64,000 bases of DNA from Flavobacterium lindanitolerans (GCF_002846575.1 NZ_PJND01000008.1:372001-436000), one strand, 5' to 3'; counted from the stretch's first letter, positions 34,495 through 44,461 are shown. Made by a program: numbers and translations. The notes: generated by a model from the letters alone, not told the origin.

Positions 34495-35403
34495 ATGGCA
34501 AATTCGACACCTTACAGGATAAAATCAGTATCGGAAATACACCGCTTAATGGGGCTTCCCAGCCCCTGCCATCCACTTATCAGTATTGTTGACCTTAAAG
34601 GCCTTCGGAATGATACCGGTATTGATGCGGTTATCTTTGACCTTTATGTAATTTCTATGAAAAGGGGCTGTGATGGTTTGCACTACGGGCAGCAGAAGTA
34701 TGATTTTGACGAAGGGATTATGGCCTTTTTATCACCAGGACAGGTGTTACGGGGCGAAGACGGCGGTGTGCCTCCCCATCTTGAAGGCTGGATGCTTTTT
34801 GTGCATCCTGATTTTTTATGGAATACCTCACTGGCCAAAAAGATAAAGAAGTATGAATACTTTGGATATTCGACCAGTGAAGCCCTGTTCCTTTCCGATA
34901 AGGAAGAGACTGTTATCAATGAAATTACAAAAAATATCAGGGACGAATACCATTCCAACATCGACAAATTCAGCCAGGACATCATCATTTCCAATCTTGA
35001 AACGTTGCTGAATTATTCCGAGCGTTTTTATGAAAGGCAGTTTATCACACGTAAAGTCACCAACCATAAATTGCTGGAAGGCGTCGAGGAGCTGCTGGAA
35101 GATTATTTTAGCACGAACGAACAGGCATTGCATGGCATCCCTTCTGTCGATTTCCTTGCCCGAAATCTTGCAATCTCTCCAAAATATCTCAGCAGTATGC
35201 TCAAGCAGCTCACCGGGCTTACGGCCCAACAACACATACAGATGAAGATACTTGAACAAGCCAAAGAAAAGCTTTCAACCTCTGGACTTACCGTCAGTGA
35301 GATAGCATTTAGCCTTGGGTTTGAGCATTCACAATCGTTCAGCAAGTTTTTTAAAGGTAAAACAAAACTCTCTCCTTTGGAGTTTAGGCGGTCGTTCAAT
35401 TGA
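34495..35403 (+). CDS. AraC-family transcriptional regulator
   Basis: 302 aa from ATG 34495 (MANSTPYRIK); an upstream in-frame ATG at 34453 lies inside the preceding gene. The N-terminal sensor domain has DEGIMAFLSPGQVL. The C-terminal double HTH has VDFLARNLAISPKYLSSMLKQ and VSEIAFSLGFEHSQSFSKFF ending SPLEFR. As last gene of the SDR/DUF2147 run it probably regulates that operon. Confidence 0.92.
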   Translation: MANSTPYRIKSVSEIHRLMGLPSPCHPLISIVDLKGLRNDTGIDAVIFDLYVISMKRGCDGLHYGQQKYDFDEGIMAFLSPGQVLRGEDGGVPPHLEGWMLFVHPDFLWNTSLAKKIKKYEYFGYSTSEALFLSDKEETVINEITKNIRDEYHSNIDKFSQDIIISNLETLLNYSERFYERQFITRKVTNHKLLEGVEELLEDYFSTNEQALHGIPSVDFLARNLAISPKYLSSMLKQLTGLTAQQHIQMKILEQAKEKLSTSGLTVSEIAFSLGFEHSQSFSKFFKGKTKLSPLEFRRSFN

Positions 35404-35588
35404 ATACTTGCTACTTCCGTTTCTGAGAGCTATCAAGGCAGGCACACTACTTTCTGATTATTCGGAATACTCACTAAAAATGAAAATTTATAGAAAAATA
35501 TCTCCTATTCACTTACTTAATATTCTTCCCAATTAAGTAAAACCAAGGTAATGGGGGCTGCTTATTCTGCTCATCACATTCCTAATGG

Positions 35589-35939
35589 CTAGTCACCCTT
35601 ATCTTTCAACTTTTTTCGGTGGTTCCGTCCCCAGTCTCCCATAGCATTGGCTACTTCTTTCACGCTAAGCGCATATTCGGTGATCCTGTACTCTACTAAT
35701 ATTGGCGACGTGTCATGCACTTTCCTGGTGATCAGCTTATTGGCCTCGAGCGCCTTAAGCTCTGCGGAAAGTACCCTGTTGGTGATCTTTGGCACAAAAT
35801 CCTTTATGTCCTTGAAACGGTGGTTTCCATGCTTGATTGCGATGATTATTGGCAGTCTCCATTTTCCGCCGATTACATATAATGTGTCCTGCACGTGCAG
35901 GATCAGCTCCTTTATCTGCAATGCTACTTCTTCCGTCAT
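35589..35939 (-). CDS. HxlR-family transcriptional regulator
   Basis: 116-aa winged-helix protein with the HxlR pattern: DTLYVIGGKWRLPIIIAI, HRFKDIKDFVPKITNRVLSAEL and VEYRITEYALSV. HxlR regulators often sense aldehydes or oxidants and control adjacent oxidoreductases. It is divergent from an SDR gene at 36025 with a palindrome between them. The N-terminal Cys used for sensing in some relatives is not present. Confidence 0.92.
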   Translation of the reverse strand: MTEEVALQIKELILHVQDTLYVIGGKWRLPIIIAIKHGNHRFKDIKDFVPKITNRVLSAELKALEANKLITRKVHDTSPILVEYRITEYALSVKEVANAMGDWGRNHRKKLKDKGD

Positions 35940-35949
35940 GTCGGTATCC

Positions 35950-35980
35950 TTTAGTATATCGATTACAAATGTATACTAAA
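35950..35980. promoter_or_regulatory. Probable HxlR operator and divergent promoter
   Basis: TTTAGTATA (35950-35958) and TATACTAAA (35972-35980) are perfect inverted 9-mers with a 13-nt spacer. TACCTTTG at 35988-35995 fits a -7 box for the SDR gene; binding at the palindrome would cover the upstream promoter part. Confidence 0.65.
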
Positions 35981-36024
35981 AACCAGATACCTTTGCAGGA
36001 GTAATAATTAAAATTTTAAACAAT

Positions 36025-36783
36025 ATGAAAACAGCGTTCATTACTGGAGCGAATAAGGGAATAGGCTTTGAGACCGCAAGGCAATTATTGCAGCAAGGCT
36101 ACCGTGTATTCATAGGCAGCCGCGACAGGAAAAGAGGAATTGAGGCCGTAGAAAAGCTTATCTCTGAAGGATTTTCAAATGCAGAATTTATCCAGATAGA
36201 TGTCACAGATACCGAATCTGTTGAAAGAGCCCGGGCGTCTTTGGGTGAAAAAACAGACACCCTGGATGTGCTAATCAATAATTCGGGAATCAACGGTATC
36301 GAATTCGATGGAGACAAACCCCTGATGCATACGGCAACAGAAACCGACGTAACCAAATTTAGGGAAGTATTTGAAGTAAACGTATTCGGGGTTGTCAATG
36401 TAACCCAGGCATTTCTGGACCTGCTCAAGAAATCAGATGAACCCAGAATTGTCAACGTAAGCTCCAGCCAAGGTTCGCTTACCCTTCACAGCGATCCTGA
36501 TTTTATCCATTACAGGCACAAAGGTGTCGTGTATCAGTCCTCCAAAGCGGCATTGAACATGTATACACTTGTACTGGCCTATGAACTTAGAGACCTGCCG
36601 TTCAAGGTCAATGCAGTAAGCCCGGGCTCGACAAAGACAGATTTCAACCATCAGCTCGGGCAGGGTTCTGTTGAAGACGCAGCCAGAAGAATTATAAAAT
36701 ATGCAACAATAGGCAGTGATGGCCCGACAGGCAAGTTTTTTTCCGAAGATATGAATCCTGAAACAGGGGAAATTCCGTGGTAA
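36025..36783 (+). CDS. Short-chain dehydrogenase/carbonyl reductase
   Basis: 252 aa classical SDR: TGANKGIGFETARQL cofactor loop at residues 7-21, SRDRKRG (NADP-type basic residues), NNSG, NVSSSQGS and YQSSK as catalytic YxxxK, then VNAVSPGSTKTDFN. Close to plant-like carbonyl reductases. Divergent from hxlR, so probably induced by its ligand. Followed by a terminator. Confidence 0.92.
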   Translation: MKTAFITGANKGIGFETARQLLQQGYRVFIGSRDRKRGIEAVEKLISEGFSNAEFIQIDVTDTESVERARASLGEKTDTLDVLINNSGINGIEFDGDKPLMHTATETDVTKFREVFEVNVFGVVNVTQAFLDLLKKSDEPRIVNVSSSQGSLTLHSDPDFIHYRHKGVVYQSSKAALNMYTLVLAYELRDLPFKVNAVSPGSTKTDFNHQLGQGSVEDAARRIIKYATIGSDGPTGKFFSEDMNPETGEIPW

Positions 36784-36814
36784 AACCAGCAGGTAATTTT
36801 AATTCAATAAAAAG

Positions 36815-36849
36815 ATACCAATAAGGGCAGTTTCTTATTGGTATTTTGC
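36815..36849 (+). terminator. Terminator after the SDR gene
   Basis: ATACCAATAAG and CTTATTGGTAT pair perfectly over 11 bp with an 8-nt loop, then TTTTG. Located 32 nt after the stop. Confidence 0.75.
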
Positions 36850-37019
36850 TTACTGCACTATTTTTGGTTTCTTTCAATTCATTCAGCCTTTGTCATTTTA
36901 GTGCTGATTGATTTTATACAAAATGATTCCGCGATGCCAATGATCGTGCATTGTTACCTGTTCTTTGATAGCATTGGGTACTTCCATAGTCTTGGAAAAA
37001 ATAATGGAAATTGGAAGTA

Positions 37020-39041
37020 TTACCCCTCACCTGGCAGTACCACAGAAAATCTGATCCTGTTTTCCTTTTGATGGACCTGAAATGTGCCTCCATTATTTTT
37101 GACGTATTCCTGGCATAATATCAGGCCAAGTCCAACGCCCTGTTCATTTCCGGTACCACGTGTAGCGCTTGCCATCTTATTCCCAATCCTATTGTCGATA
37201 TCTATTCCAGGATTATCCGCAACCTCATTTTCCGCCAAAAATTGTACGCCTTCGGGTATAGATTGCAGCGTAAACCAGATTCTTCCGCCTAAGGGGGTGA
37301 ATTTAATTGCATTATCGATCAGATTTCGTAACACAAGACTGACCTGATTGCGATCAGCGCTAATGATGCTGTTGTCCTCAACCAACCGTTCCAATTGGAT
37401 ACCTTTCTGTTTAATCAGAGGAAGATAGAGCACCAATAATTCATCAAATACAGCCTTTAATTCAAAACGGTCCTTTTTGGTTATCAGACCGTCCATCTGG
37501 CTTTGCGCCCAATGCAAAAGGTTATCCATCGTATAACTGACTGATTTGATTGTTTTTTTATTTTCTTCGAGTAGTTCCTGCAATTCCTCTGGAGTCAACA
37601 GCTGCATGTCGCTCAGCGACAGTATACCTAAAAGGCTATTCAACGGGCTTCTAAGATCGTGTGCAATGATTGAAAACAGTTTGTTCTTGATGGCATTGGA
37701 ACTCTCCAGCTCCTTGATCGTACTGTTGAGCTGTAACGTACGTTCGTGTACCTTTTCCTCGAGGCGTTGATTCTGTGTTCTTACCAAAAACAGATTTTCG
37801 TCCCTGACCTCTTGTTCTGTTTTAATAATCACTTTATACCGATCGCCCAGTGCGAAGGAAAGCAATAGCAGTTCGAGGGTCGAGCCAATAGGCACCAGTT
37901 GAATCGTGAATTCGCTGGACGGGATAAGTCTACCCAGGCTTAGCGTAACCATCGCTACAGTCACCCAGATAAAGAACCAGGCCACGATATAATACTTTGC
38001 AGGTCGGTGTCCGTTCCGATAGGCAATTACACCTGCAATCCATGCCACTACGGCTACTGTTACCGTCAGGAATTGAGCAATAGTTGTTGCCGTGTGTTTG
38101 AATCCCAAAGCACTGACAAAAAAAAGAATCAGGCCAAGGCCGCCAATCCCATAGAAAATACCCAGCATCTTAGGTGCTCTTTGCCGCAGGTGGAGGAACT
38201 TATTGCAGAACAGTAACGAAGCTATTACCGAAAAGCTCAGGAGAACATGGGGATACTGATTAAAAAAGATCCTTATTTCATCTCCAAAAATAAAACCGTA
38301 TCCCCTGATATAGATAAGCAGGTAGCTTGATAACGTAAGTACATATAGTGCGTAATAAAGATAAGTGATGTCCCTGACGCTGACATACAGGAACAGGTTA
38401 AACAGCAACAGCCCAATCAACAACCCAATATAGATATATTCGATTCCCTGTTTGAACTCCTGCCCCTGTATCACGCTTTCTGCCGTAGCCAACTTTATTG
38501 GTGCCAGCAAGATATTATTTGTCTTCAATCGTAGATAGATCGTTTTATTTTCAATCTTTGAGGTGACCGGAAGATTCAGCATAAAGTTGTTTCGGACGAT
38601 TACATTGGGCTGGGTAGTCCTAAGGGATCCCGTCTTAAAAAGGACTGTTTGGCCTTTACTATCGGTTGTGTAGGCATCGATGTATTCGATATTGGGCGCA
38701 TCAATGATGAGATACAGAGGCAAGTCCTGCTTTGCAGTGTAACTGATTTTTATCCACCATGCCGAAGAAGTGTTACCAAAATTCAGGATTTCGTCCTTCC
38801 CTTTTGTAAATTCGGTATCGGCTAGTTTTTTGACATCGGTTAATGACATCGCTGAACTTTTATCTTCCAGGTAGTAAAGTTCGTCACCTATATTTTGATA
38901 ACTGAAATCATTGGTCGACTGTCCCTTGCAGCATACCGCGAAAAACATCAGGAATAAGGTTATTCCAATAGTGAAATGGATGTTTGACCTCAAGCTAATT
39001 CTATTCAGTAAACAGCTTATCAAAAAATCCCGTTGCAACAT
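37020..39041 (-). CDS. 7TMR-DISM sensor histidine kinase
   Basis: 673 aa from ATG 39041 (MLQRDF), directly before a signal-like helix; an in-frame ATG at 39137 would add 32 residues rich in Arg and Cys. Order: signal/TM (22-38), periplasmic DISMED2 beta-sandwich (about 45-180), seven-helix 7TM domain (about 202-400), coiled coil (405-450), HisKA with phospho-acceptor His461 in IIAHDLRSPLN, and HATPase with N-box LRNLIDNAIKF (Asn577) and GVGLGLILC. The G1 box is irregular (VADNPGID in place of DNGxG). DISMED2 domains bind carbohydrates or related ligands in the periplasm. No response regulator is adjacent. Confidence 0.9.
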   Translation of the reverse strand: MLQRDFLISCLLNRISLRSNIHFTIGITLFLMFFAVCCKGQSTNDFSYQNIGDELYYLEDKSSAMSLTDVKKLADTEFTKGKDEILNFGNTSSAWWIKISYTAKQDLPLYLIIDAPNIEYIDAYTTDSKGQTVLFKTGSLRTTQPNVIVRNNFMLNLPVTSKIENKTIYLRLKTNNILLAPIKLATAESVIQGQEFKQGIEYIYIGLLIGLLLFNLFLYVSVRDITYLYYALYVLTLSSYLLIYIRGYGFIFGDEIRIFFNQYPHVLLSFSVIASLLFCNKFLHLRQRAPKMLGIFYGIGGLGLILFFVSALGFKHTATTIAQFLTVTVAVVAWIAGVIAYRNGHRPAKYYIVAWFFIWVTVAMVTLSLGRLIPSSEFTIQLVPIGSTLELLLLSFALGDRYKVIIKTEQEVRDENLFLVRTQNQRLEEKVHERTLQLNSTIKELESSNAIKNKLFSIIAHDLRSPLNSLLGILSLSDMQLLTPEELQELLEENKKTIKSVSYTMDNLLHWAQSQMDGLITKKDRFELKAVFDELLVLYLPLIKQKGIQLERLVEDNSIISADRNQVSLVLRNLIDNAIKFTPLGGRIWFTLQSIPEGVQFLAENEVADNPGIDIDNRIGNKMASATRGTGNEQGVGLGLILCQEYVKNNGGTFQVHQKENRIRFSVVLPGEG

Positions 39042-39458
39042 ATTCCAAAATCTAAAATTAGCAGATGACAAAAATAGTACAAAACGGTATGTTCTTCGTA
39101 AGGTTCTACATCGAAGTTTTTGACATCTACACGGCACACAGTCATTTGTTGGTGTTACAGCTCTTTTCCTGGAAATTCTAGTATTAATATTAACAAAAAC
39201 AAAACATTTGATAAGTTCAGATGTAAGGAATGATCCCTCAAAAGGCAGCTCGGAGAGTTATTGCTATTCAATTTTTACAAGCCTTTTTTAATACAATTCA
39301 ACAGAAATCTCATCAGTATGCAGCTTGAATATAAATGCGGGCAATGTGACTGGCAACTTAGAAGCTTTCTCGATATAACTACAAATGTTCCTGATTTGGC
39401 TACATTCATAGCTAACAAAATCAGGAACTTTGTTATGTAAAATTTAAAAGATATAATT
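39042..39458. other. Intergenic region with a palindrome
   Basis: About 417 nt between the kinase (-) and the truncated SDR (+), AT-rich. GTTCCTGATTT (39387-39397) and AAATCAGGAAC (39418-39428) are exact 11-nt inverted repeats with a 20-nt spacer, 31 nt before the SDR start: a likely operator. No other feature seen. Confidence 0.5.
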
Positions 39459-39902
39459 ATGCATACAAATGAGAGAAAAACAGCACTGGTTTCAGGTGCT
39501 AACACTGGTGTCGGGTTCCAGATAGCCAAAGCTTTGGCTGATAATGGATACACGGTATATTTGGGTTCCAGAAACCTTAAAAAAGGAGAAGCGGCTGTTG
39601 CAGCCATCGGTGGCCTTACTAAAGCCCTTCAATTGGACATTACGGATAACGACTCTATACAAGCGGCAGTGAACGTCATTGAAAATGAATTCGGATACCT
39701 CACCGTACTTGTGAATAATGCTGCTATTTCAAATGCAGGAAAACCTGGACGGACTATGCAGGAAATTTTGTCAGCACAACTTGCCAGTATCACGTCGATA
39801 AATGAGATGAAGACCGTTTGGGAAACGAATGTCTTTGGAACTCTGGCAATAACGCAGGCGTTTTTGCCATGGAATTGCTCCCTTATTTGCCATAAAAACT
39901 GA
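39459..39902 (+). pseudogene. Short-chain dehydrogenase gene truncated at the 3' end
   Basis: The first 135 or so residues are a normal SDR: VSGANTGVGFQIAKAL, LGSRNLKKGEAA, NNAAISNAG, then TNVFGTLAITQAFLP. The family continues for another 110 residues with the catalytic Ser and YxxxK, but here the frame ends after WNCSLICHKN at TGA 39900-39902, and the neighbouring minus-strand gene's stop follows within 10 nt. Without the catalytic residues it cannot be an active reductase. A deletion joining it to the next gene is the simplest explanation. Confidence 0.8.
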
Positions 39903-39908
39903 AGACAA

Positions 39909-40982
39909 TTATCGTAAAATTTTACTGCATTTTTTAATTTTAGTACGCAGTCTTTTCGTTACCTCTCTCATTTCCGATTTGGACAAGTGTTTATCCTTTG
40001 CTGTATTTTTTAATGCTTTCTGATAAAAGGATTTTGCTTCTGAAACACGGTTTAAATGGAACAATGCCTCTGCTTTTATTTCAAGATGACCCCAAAAATC
40101 CGGGAACTGCTTTAATTTATTGTCCTGTTCTTCCAGAATATTTATCCATTCCCATTCGTCATAAACAAAGCTAAGTCCTAATCCAAAGCCTACTACCGGA
40201 GTAGCATTGTGGGCAAAGCCTGTCAAATCATTAAAGCCAAAAGAAAGGTTCTTTTGATTTCTTAGTGTTTTTTGTACCTTAAATACGTTTTTTCTTAAGG
40301 AAATTTCATCCCATCTCTTATCACCAACGGCTAAGTAGAAGCTGCCATGAACAAGGCTTGCCTTTTCATGTAATAGTTCGATAACATCATTTTTGTTTGG
40401 CCAGTAAGCCGGACTAATTGCTATACAAGAATTAAAAACATCATTATCCTTCAGAAATGCGTACGTTGCAAAATATCCACCAAAAGAATGACCTGCTATG
40501 GTTATTTTATTTGCTTTCCCATACTTATCTTCAAGCAAAGGAATCAATTCTTCTTTAAGAAAATTTAGCAGCTTGTCTTTCTCCAAAAGTTCCGTATTCC
40601 TGTCTTCGTGAATTATTCCAATCAAATAGCTCTGTGGTATTTCTTTATTAGCGATTAAATTGTTGGCAGATTGTAGAAATGACCCATTGATATTTTGGTC
40701 ATCTGCATCCATATATACAATATAGTTACTTTGTTTCTCCTCTGTCTTTGCAGGTGAGGGTTTTGTTATAATTACTTTTCTTTTGGCATCAAATACTTTT
40801 GAATGGATCGTTATTGTATCTGAAATACTCAAGTGTGAATAGCTTTGGGAAAAGCAAAAATTACAAGCAAAAAGTTGAATGAACAGAAAAATATTCCCTT
40901 TTGAAACAGTCGTTACCCAACCTGTTTTGAATGTTTTTTTAGCATTTCCTATAAAGTCTCCCAAAAGTGTAACGTATTGCAT
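39909..40982 (-). CDS. Alpha/beta-hydrolase, putative esterase (PF00756-like)
   Basis: 357 aa from ATG 40982 (MQYVTLL); an ATG at 41018 is possible. A signal-anchor lies at about residues 36-50 (IFLFIQLFACNFCFSQ). The hydrolase domain has the nucleophile elbow TIAGHSFGGYFATYAF, with acid and His candidates in AVGDKRWDE and LTGFAHNA. The C-terminus has a TPR-like helical hairpin (KAEALFHLNRVSEAKSFYQKAL). Similar proteins hydrolyse siderophore esters or acyl esters in the periplasm; the substrate here is not known. Its stop abuts the truncated SDR. Confidence 0.83.
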   Translation of the reverse strand: MQYVTLLGDFIGNAKKTFKTGWVTTVSKGNIFLFIQLFACNFCFSQSYSHLSISDTITIHSKVFDAKRKVIITKPSPAKTEEKQSNYIVYMDADDQNINGSFLQSANNLIANKEIPQSYLIGIIHEDRNTELLEKDKLLNFLKEELIPLLEDKYGKANKITIAGHSFGGYFATYAFLKDNDVFNSCIAISPAYWPNKNDVIELLHEKASLVHGSFYLAVGDKRWDEISLRKNVFKVQKTLRNQKNLSFGFNDLTGFAHNATPVVGFGLGLSFVYDEWEWINILEEQDNKLKQFPDFWGHLEIKAEALFHLNRVSEAKSFYQKALKNTAKDKHLSKSEMREVTKRLRTKIKKCSKILR

Positions 40983-41108
40983 GGCATTTTTTTTATATTT
41001 CAAAACTAAGCGAAACAATAACGAAAAAATTGTAAAATTGAGACATTAACAATTTAAGGTTTTGCAATGTATTTCTTTTCCAAAACAGTTAGGTGGTAAA
41101 ACAGAAAT

Positions 41109-41845
41109 TCAATTGTGAACTCTTAATTTACGCCTGATGTGGTAGATTCTCAAAAGTATACTGTCATACCAAAGTGCCGCGGCCAGTAAGGCAACCGGAA
41201 TGTATAGCGTCCTGATTCCAAGTTGGAGAAAAATAAAACCGCCCAAAAGTCCCCCTATAAAAAAGCAGCCGATAATTGCGGCTTTCAAAAGGATACTCTT
41301 TCTAAGATAGCACGCTCAGACAATCCTCTGTAAAATAGTAACTGTGAGAGCTCTATTCCCAAATCGGTAAATAATCCGGTCAGGTGGGTGGTCCGTACTA
41401 CAGATTGGGAAACTTTGGTCACAAGCGAATTTTGTAGACCCATGGCAAATAGCAGCAGACACGAAAGGAAAACTTTTGAAGGGAACTGGTCGTTGTCCAT
41501 AGGCGTATCAGCAAAGCTAACCACCAGAAGCACAATAATTTCCAAACTTATAGGCAATGCATAGGAATGGATTACATTGCGTCTGGCTGCGATTTCAATT
41601 AAGATACTTGAAACGAATGCCCCGGCTAAAAAGAACACAACATAGAAAAGATATACCCAGACAAGGCTGTAATTTTTTGTAACAAATTCTTCCGATAAGA
41701 AAGCAAAATGACCTGTGACGTTGGTCGTCAATGTGTTAAGACCCAGCACTCCGACAATATTTACAATACCCGCAACCGCTGACAAAAGTGAAGCCAGCCT
41801 GAGGTTGTGCAAATAGGTTCTACCCTTTCCCGTATGTCTAAACAT
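41109..41845 (-). pseudogene. YoaK/DUF1275 membrane protein with a frameshift
   Basis: The uninterrupted part (41285-41845) encodes 186 aa with the DUF1275 layout (SAVAGIVNIVGVLGLNTLTTNVTGHF, LLFAMGLQNSLVTK, THLTGLFTDLG). It stops after ILERVSF. In the neighbouring frame the family's missing end is intact: SILLKAAIIGCFFIGGLLGG, then IFLQLGIRTLYIPVALLAAA up to TGA at 41109-41111. One indel near 41290-41302 separates the parts, so the original product had about 245 aa. Function of the family is unknown (sometimes called formate/urea-transporter-like). It may also be a sequencing error. Confidence 0.8.
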
Positions 41846-42151
41846 CCTGTTAACGCTTTAAAAGCAAATTTATAAAAAAGGGGGCTAAAAGTGTGCTTAG
41901 GAGTGGATTGCAAGCTATTTTTAAAAAAACCAACAAAATTCTTCCTGTATAGACAACTCAACCTGAAAAGCCAAAAGATATACTCTCCTACTCAGTATGT
42001 TGATACTTGTTATGGATTATTCAATCTTTTACCAAAATATGGGCAAAAATCCCGCTAATAAAAATTTTGTAATTTTACATATGCTAAACATGAGTAGCTT
42101 TAATTAAAGTTCAAGAATGTCACGGGTATTTTCTCATAAATAAACAGATTT
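41846..42151. other. Divergent intergenic region
   Basis: 306 nt between the YoaK-type gene and an AraC regulator. AT-rich; no coding sequence, RNA or clear palindrome seen. Confidence 0.4.
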
Positions 42152-42982
42152 ATGTATCACCAGTTACTTCCCATACAGCCTGCGTTGGGCAGATATATTG
42201 CAAACGCCTCATATTTTCAACAGAATCCGGAGGACTTTTGCGAATTTAAGATGGTTCCCCGGATTTTTTCAACATTATTTTTTGTGATAGAAAAGAAGCA
42301 GTCTCTTGAAATGTTGTATGGTACTGAAAATTATATATTCCGTCCCAATTCTGTTTACGCCTTTGGTGTGGGAAATCTTCCTGCTTCATTTCATGTTTTG
42401 TCTGAAATCGAAGTTATACTGGTCCAGATGCAACCTGGTATTTCCTGTCTATTCCACAATGATGATGCGCATATTTTTGCCAACAAGCGGTTTGATATAA
42501 CAGATATCGATCAAAATACCCGAGACGTGAATGAAAAACTAGCTTATGCCGATTCAGTAGATTTAAAATGGCAGTTGGTACAGGAGTATCTTATCCGAAA
42601 ATTTAGGGTAAATCTTCCCTTAAAATATGGCGCGGTTGCAAAAGCCATCAATATTCTGTGTCAAAAATCGGGTCATTTTCCTGTGGAAAACCTAAGCGAA
42701 CAAGTGTTTACCAGTAACAGGAACCTGAATTATCTTTTCATGGAGTATATCGGTTTTTCTCCAAAAAAATATGGCGATATGATTCGTTTTAATTCATTTG
42801 TAAATCTTTACGCCCAAAATCCGGAAATACTGTTCGATATTGCACTGCGATGCGGCTACCACGATCTTTCTCACCTGAACAAGGATTTTATGCGATACAT
42901 GGGGACTTCGCCGTCGGATTATTTTTCAAATACCCATTCCGACATCAATAATTGGTGTGAACTGGATTATCTGAAACCCTGA
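42152..42982 (+). CDS. AraC-family transcriptional regulator
   Basis: 276 aa. The N-terminal domain resembles the DUF6597-type sensor of this group (LPIQPALGRYIANASYF). The C-terminal HTH region has NLSEQVFTSNRNLNYLFMEYIGFSPKKYG and IALRCGYHDLSHLNKDFMRYMGTSP, the second AraC helix pair. Stand-alone; the target may be the small lipoprotein and membrane-protein genes that follow on the same strand. Confidence 0.85.
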   Translation: MYHQLLPIQPALGRYIANASYFQQNPEDFCEFKMVPRIFSTLFFVIEKKQSLEMLYGTENYIFRPNSVYAFGVGNLPASFHVLSEIEVILVQMQPGISCLFHNDDAHIFANKRFDITDIDQNTRDVNEKLAYADSVDLKWQLVQEYLIRKFRVNLPLKYGAVAKAINILCQKSGHFPVENLSEQVFTSNRNLNYLFMEYIGFSPKKYGDMIRFNSFVNLYAQNPEILFDIALRCGYHDLSHLNKDFMRYMGTSPSDYFSNTHSDINNWCELDYLKP

Positions 42983-43061
42983 AAATTTCCGTTTTTTACA
43001 AACAATGATGCGTTGTGTAATCCTAATTTTGTTTTAAAGTATTAATAGAAAAACGAATGTT

Positions 43062-43424
43062 ATGAAAAAATTGTTTGTCTCTTTGCTATTTCTTTCGCCA
43101 TTCTTTATTGCAGGATGTTCAAAAGATGATGATAATGCTTCTATTGCAAACTGCGAAGCAAAAAATTACGGGGTTGTAAAAGTATCTTTTGGTGACATCA
43201 ATATAAAGCACGGTATATTGGTAACTCAAATTGGCAGTGAAAGTATTACCCGAGAAAAAATAATTGAAGCAGGAAAAGGGAGTGATACCATCAGATTAGT
43301 ACCGGGGAGTTATCATATTAATGTAGCAAGTATTAACAACTCCAATCAGGCTATAGAAGATCAGACTTTTACCAATAGAAACATCGTTCAGTGTCAGGAA
43401 ATGAGTTTCCAGGTAGCATTTTAA
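43062..43424 (+). CDS. Small lipoprotein, unknown function
   Basis: 120 aa with lipobox IAGC followed by SKDDDNAS, a negatively charged stretch like that of the propeller lipoprotein at 31008. The acidic stretch right after the lipidated Cys may act as a surface-export signal, as known for Bacteroidota lipoproteins. The remainder is a beta-rich domain with three cysteines (ANCEAK, VQCQEM). TAATTTTG at 43024-43031 is a candidate -7 box. Confidence 0.7.
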   Translation: MKKLFVSLLFLSPFFIAGCSKDDDNASIANCEAKNYGVVKVSFGDINIKHGILVTQIGSESITREKIIEAGKGSDTIRLVPGSYHINVASINNSNQAIEDQTFTNRNIVQCQEMSFQVAF

Positions 43425-43492
43425 TCTAAAGATTTCAGTTTGGTTCTTATAAATTAAGATATTGGATCCGTTTATCAGCAAGCAGAATAACT

Positions 43493-44185
43493 ATGAAGAA
43501 CAACCAATTATTGATAGCATTCTTTTTTAGCGTGGTAGTAATATCCTTGGCAGGATTTTTCAATTCCTATATCCGTTTTTTACCGGATACAACTAAATTC
43601 CCACCGGTTATTCATATCCACTTTGCGGCCTTCATATGCTGGTTTGCCCTGCTGCTTGTGCAGCCGATTCTTATCTGGCGAAAGAAGTATGCGTTACACC
43701 AAAAGATTGGCAAAATCTCATATTTTTTGACCCCCGTTCTAGTAGTTACCATTCTTATACTGGTAATCCGCCAAACAAAAAGGGAAATGAACATCTCAGA
43801 AGACAAAGCTGCGATTACGGCCTTTATCGGACTACTGGATGCTATTTCGTTTTCGGCATATTACCTGATTGCAATGTTCAACAGAAAGAATCTCCGATGG
43901 CACATAGCTTTTATAATTGCGGCTTCCCTTATTATACTTAATCCCGGAATGTCAAGATTGCTTAACCATATAAAACCGGGACTGGGTCTGCCGGCCTCAG
44001 TTTTACTTCCTTTTATAATTTCAATAAGTATTGTACTCATAGAAAAAATCAGATGGAAGAAACGTGTTCTCCAAAGTCCTTACTTCCTGTTTCTTTGCTG
44101 CTGGATATTTGAAATAGTCTTGTTTATTACAATACCCAAGACTGACTTTTGGCATTCACTGATAAGAAAACTGATAAATTCATAA
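43493..44185 (+). CDS. Integral membrane protein, unknown
   Basis: 230 aa, seven hydrophobic segments. Conserved-looking His/Trp residues (PPVIHIHFAAFICWFALLL, KYALHQKIGK, LRWHIAFI) are placed like haem- or metal-binding residues in small cytochrome-b561-like membrane proteins, but no family can be named. It follows the lipoprotein gene by 68 nt in the same direction. Confidence 0.65.
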   Translation: MKNNQLLIAFFFSVVVISLAGFFNSYIRFLPDTTKFPPVIHIHFAAFICWFALLLVQPILIWRKKYALHQKIGKISYFLTPVLVVTILILVIRQTKREMNISEDKAAITAFIGLLDAISFSAYYLIAMFNRKNLRWHIAFIIAASLIILNPGMSRLLNHIKPGLGLPASVLLPFIISISIVLIEKIRWKKRVLQSPYFLFLCCWIFEIVLFITIPKTDFWHSLIRKLINS

Positions 44186-44461
44186 TCATAGTATAGCCGA
44201 TTTGTTTCCATATGCCGCGAAATAAAGTCCTTTAAATTGAAGTGTTAACCATTTTGTCAAGCTTTCTTTAAACTTTATTCTAATCCAAAAGGTTAATTTT
44301 TATATTCCTGTGAGAATCTGCAGGCTTTTTTATACTCCAATGAAATCAATAAAAACAGGACGGCTCTTTCAAAATCCGGTTTCCTCAATCCTGCTCTCTC
44401 AAGATGAATTGCCAAATATTTAAATGTACCGTCCTAAAGAAACAGACTAACTATTACTTTT

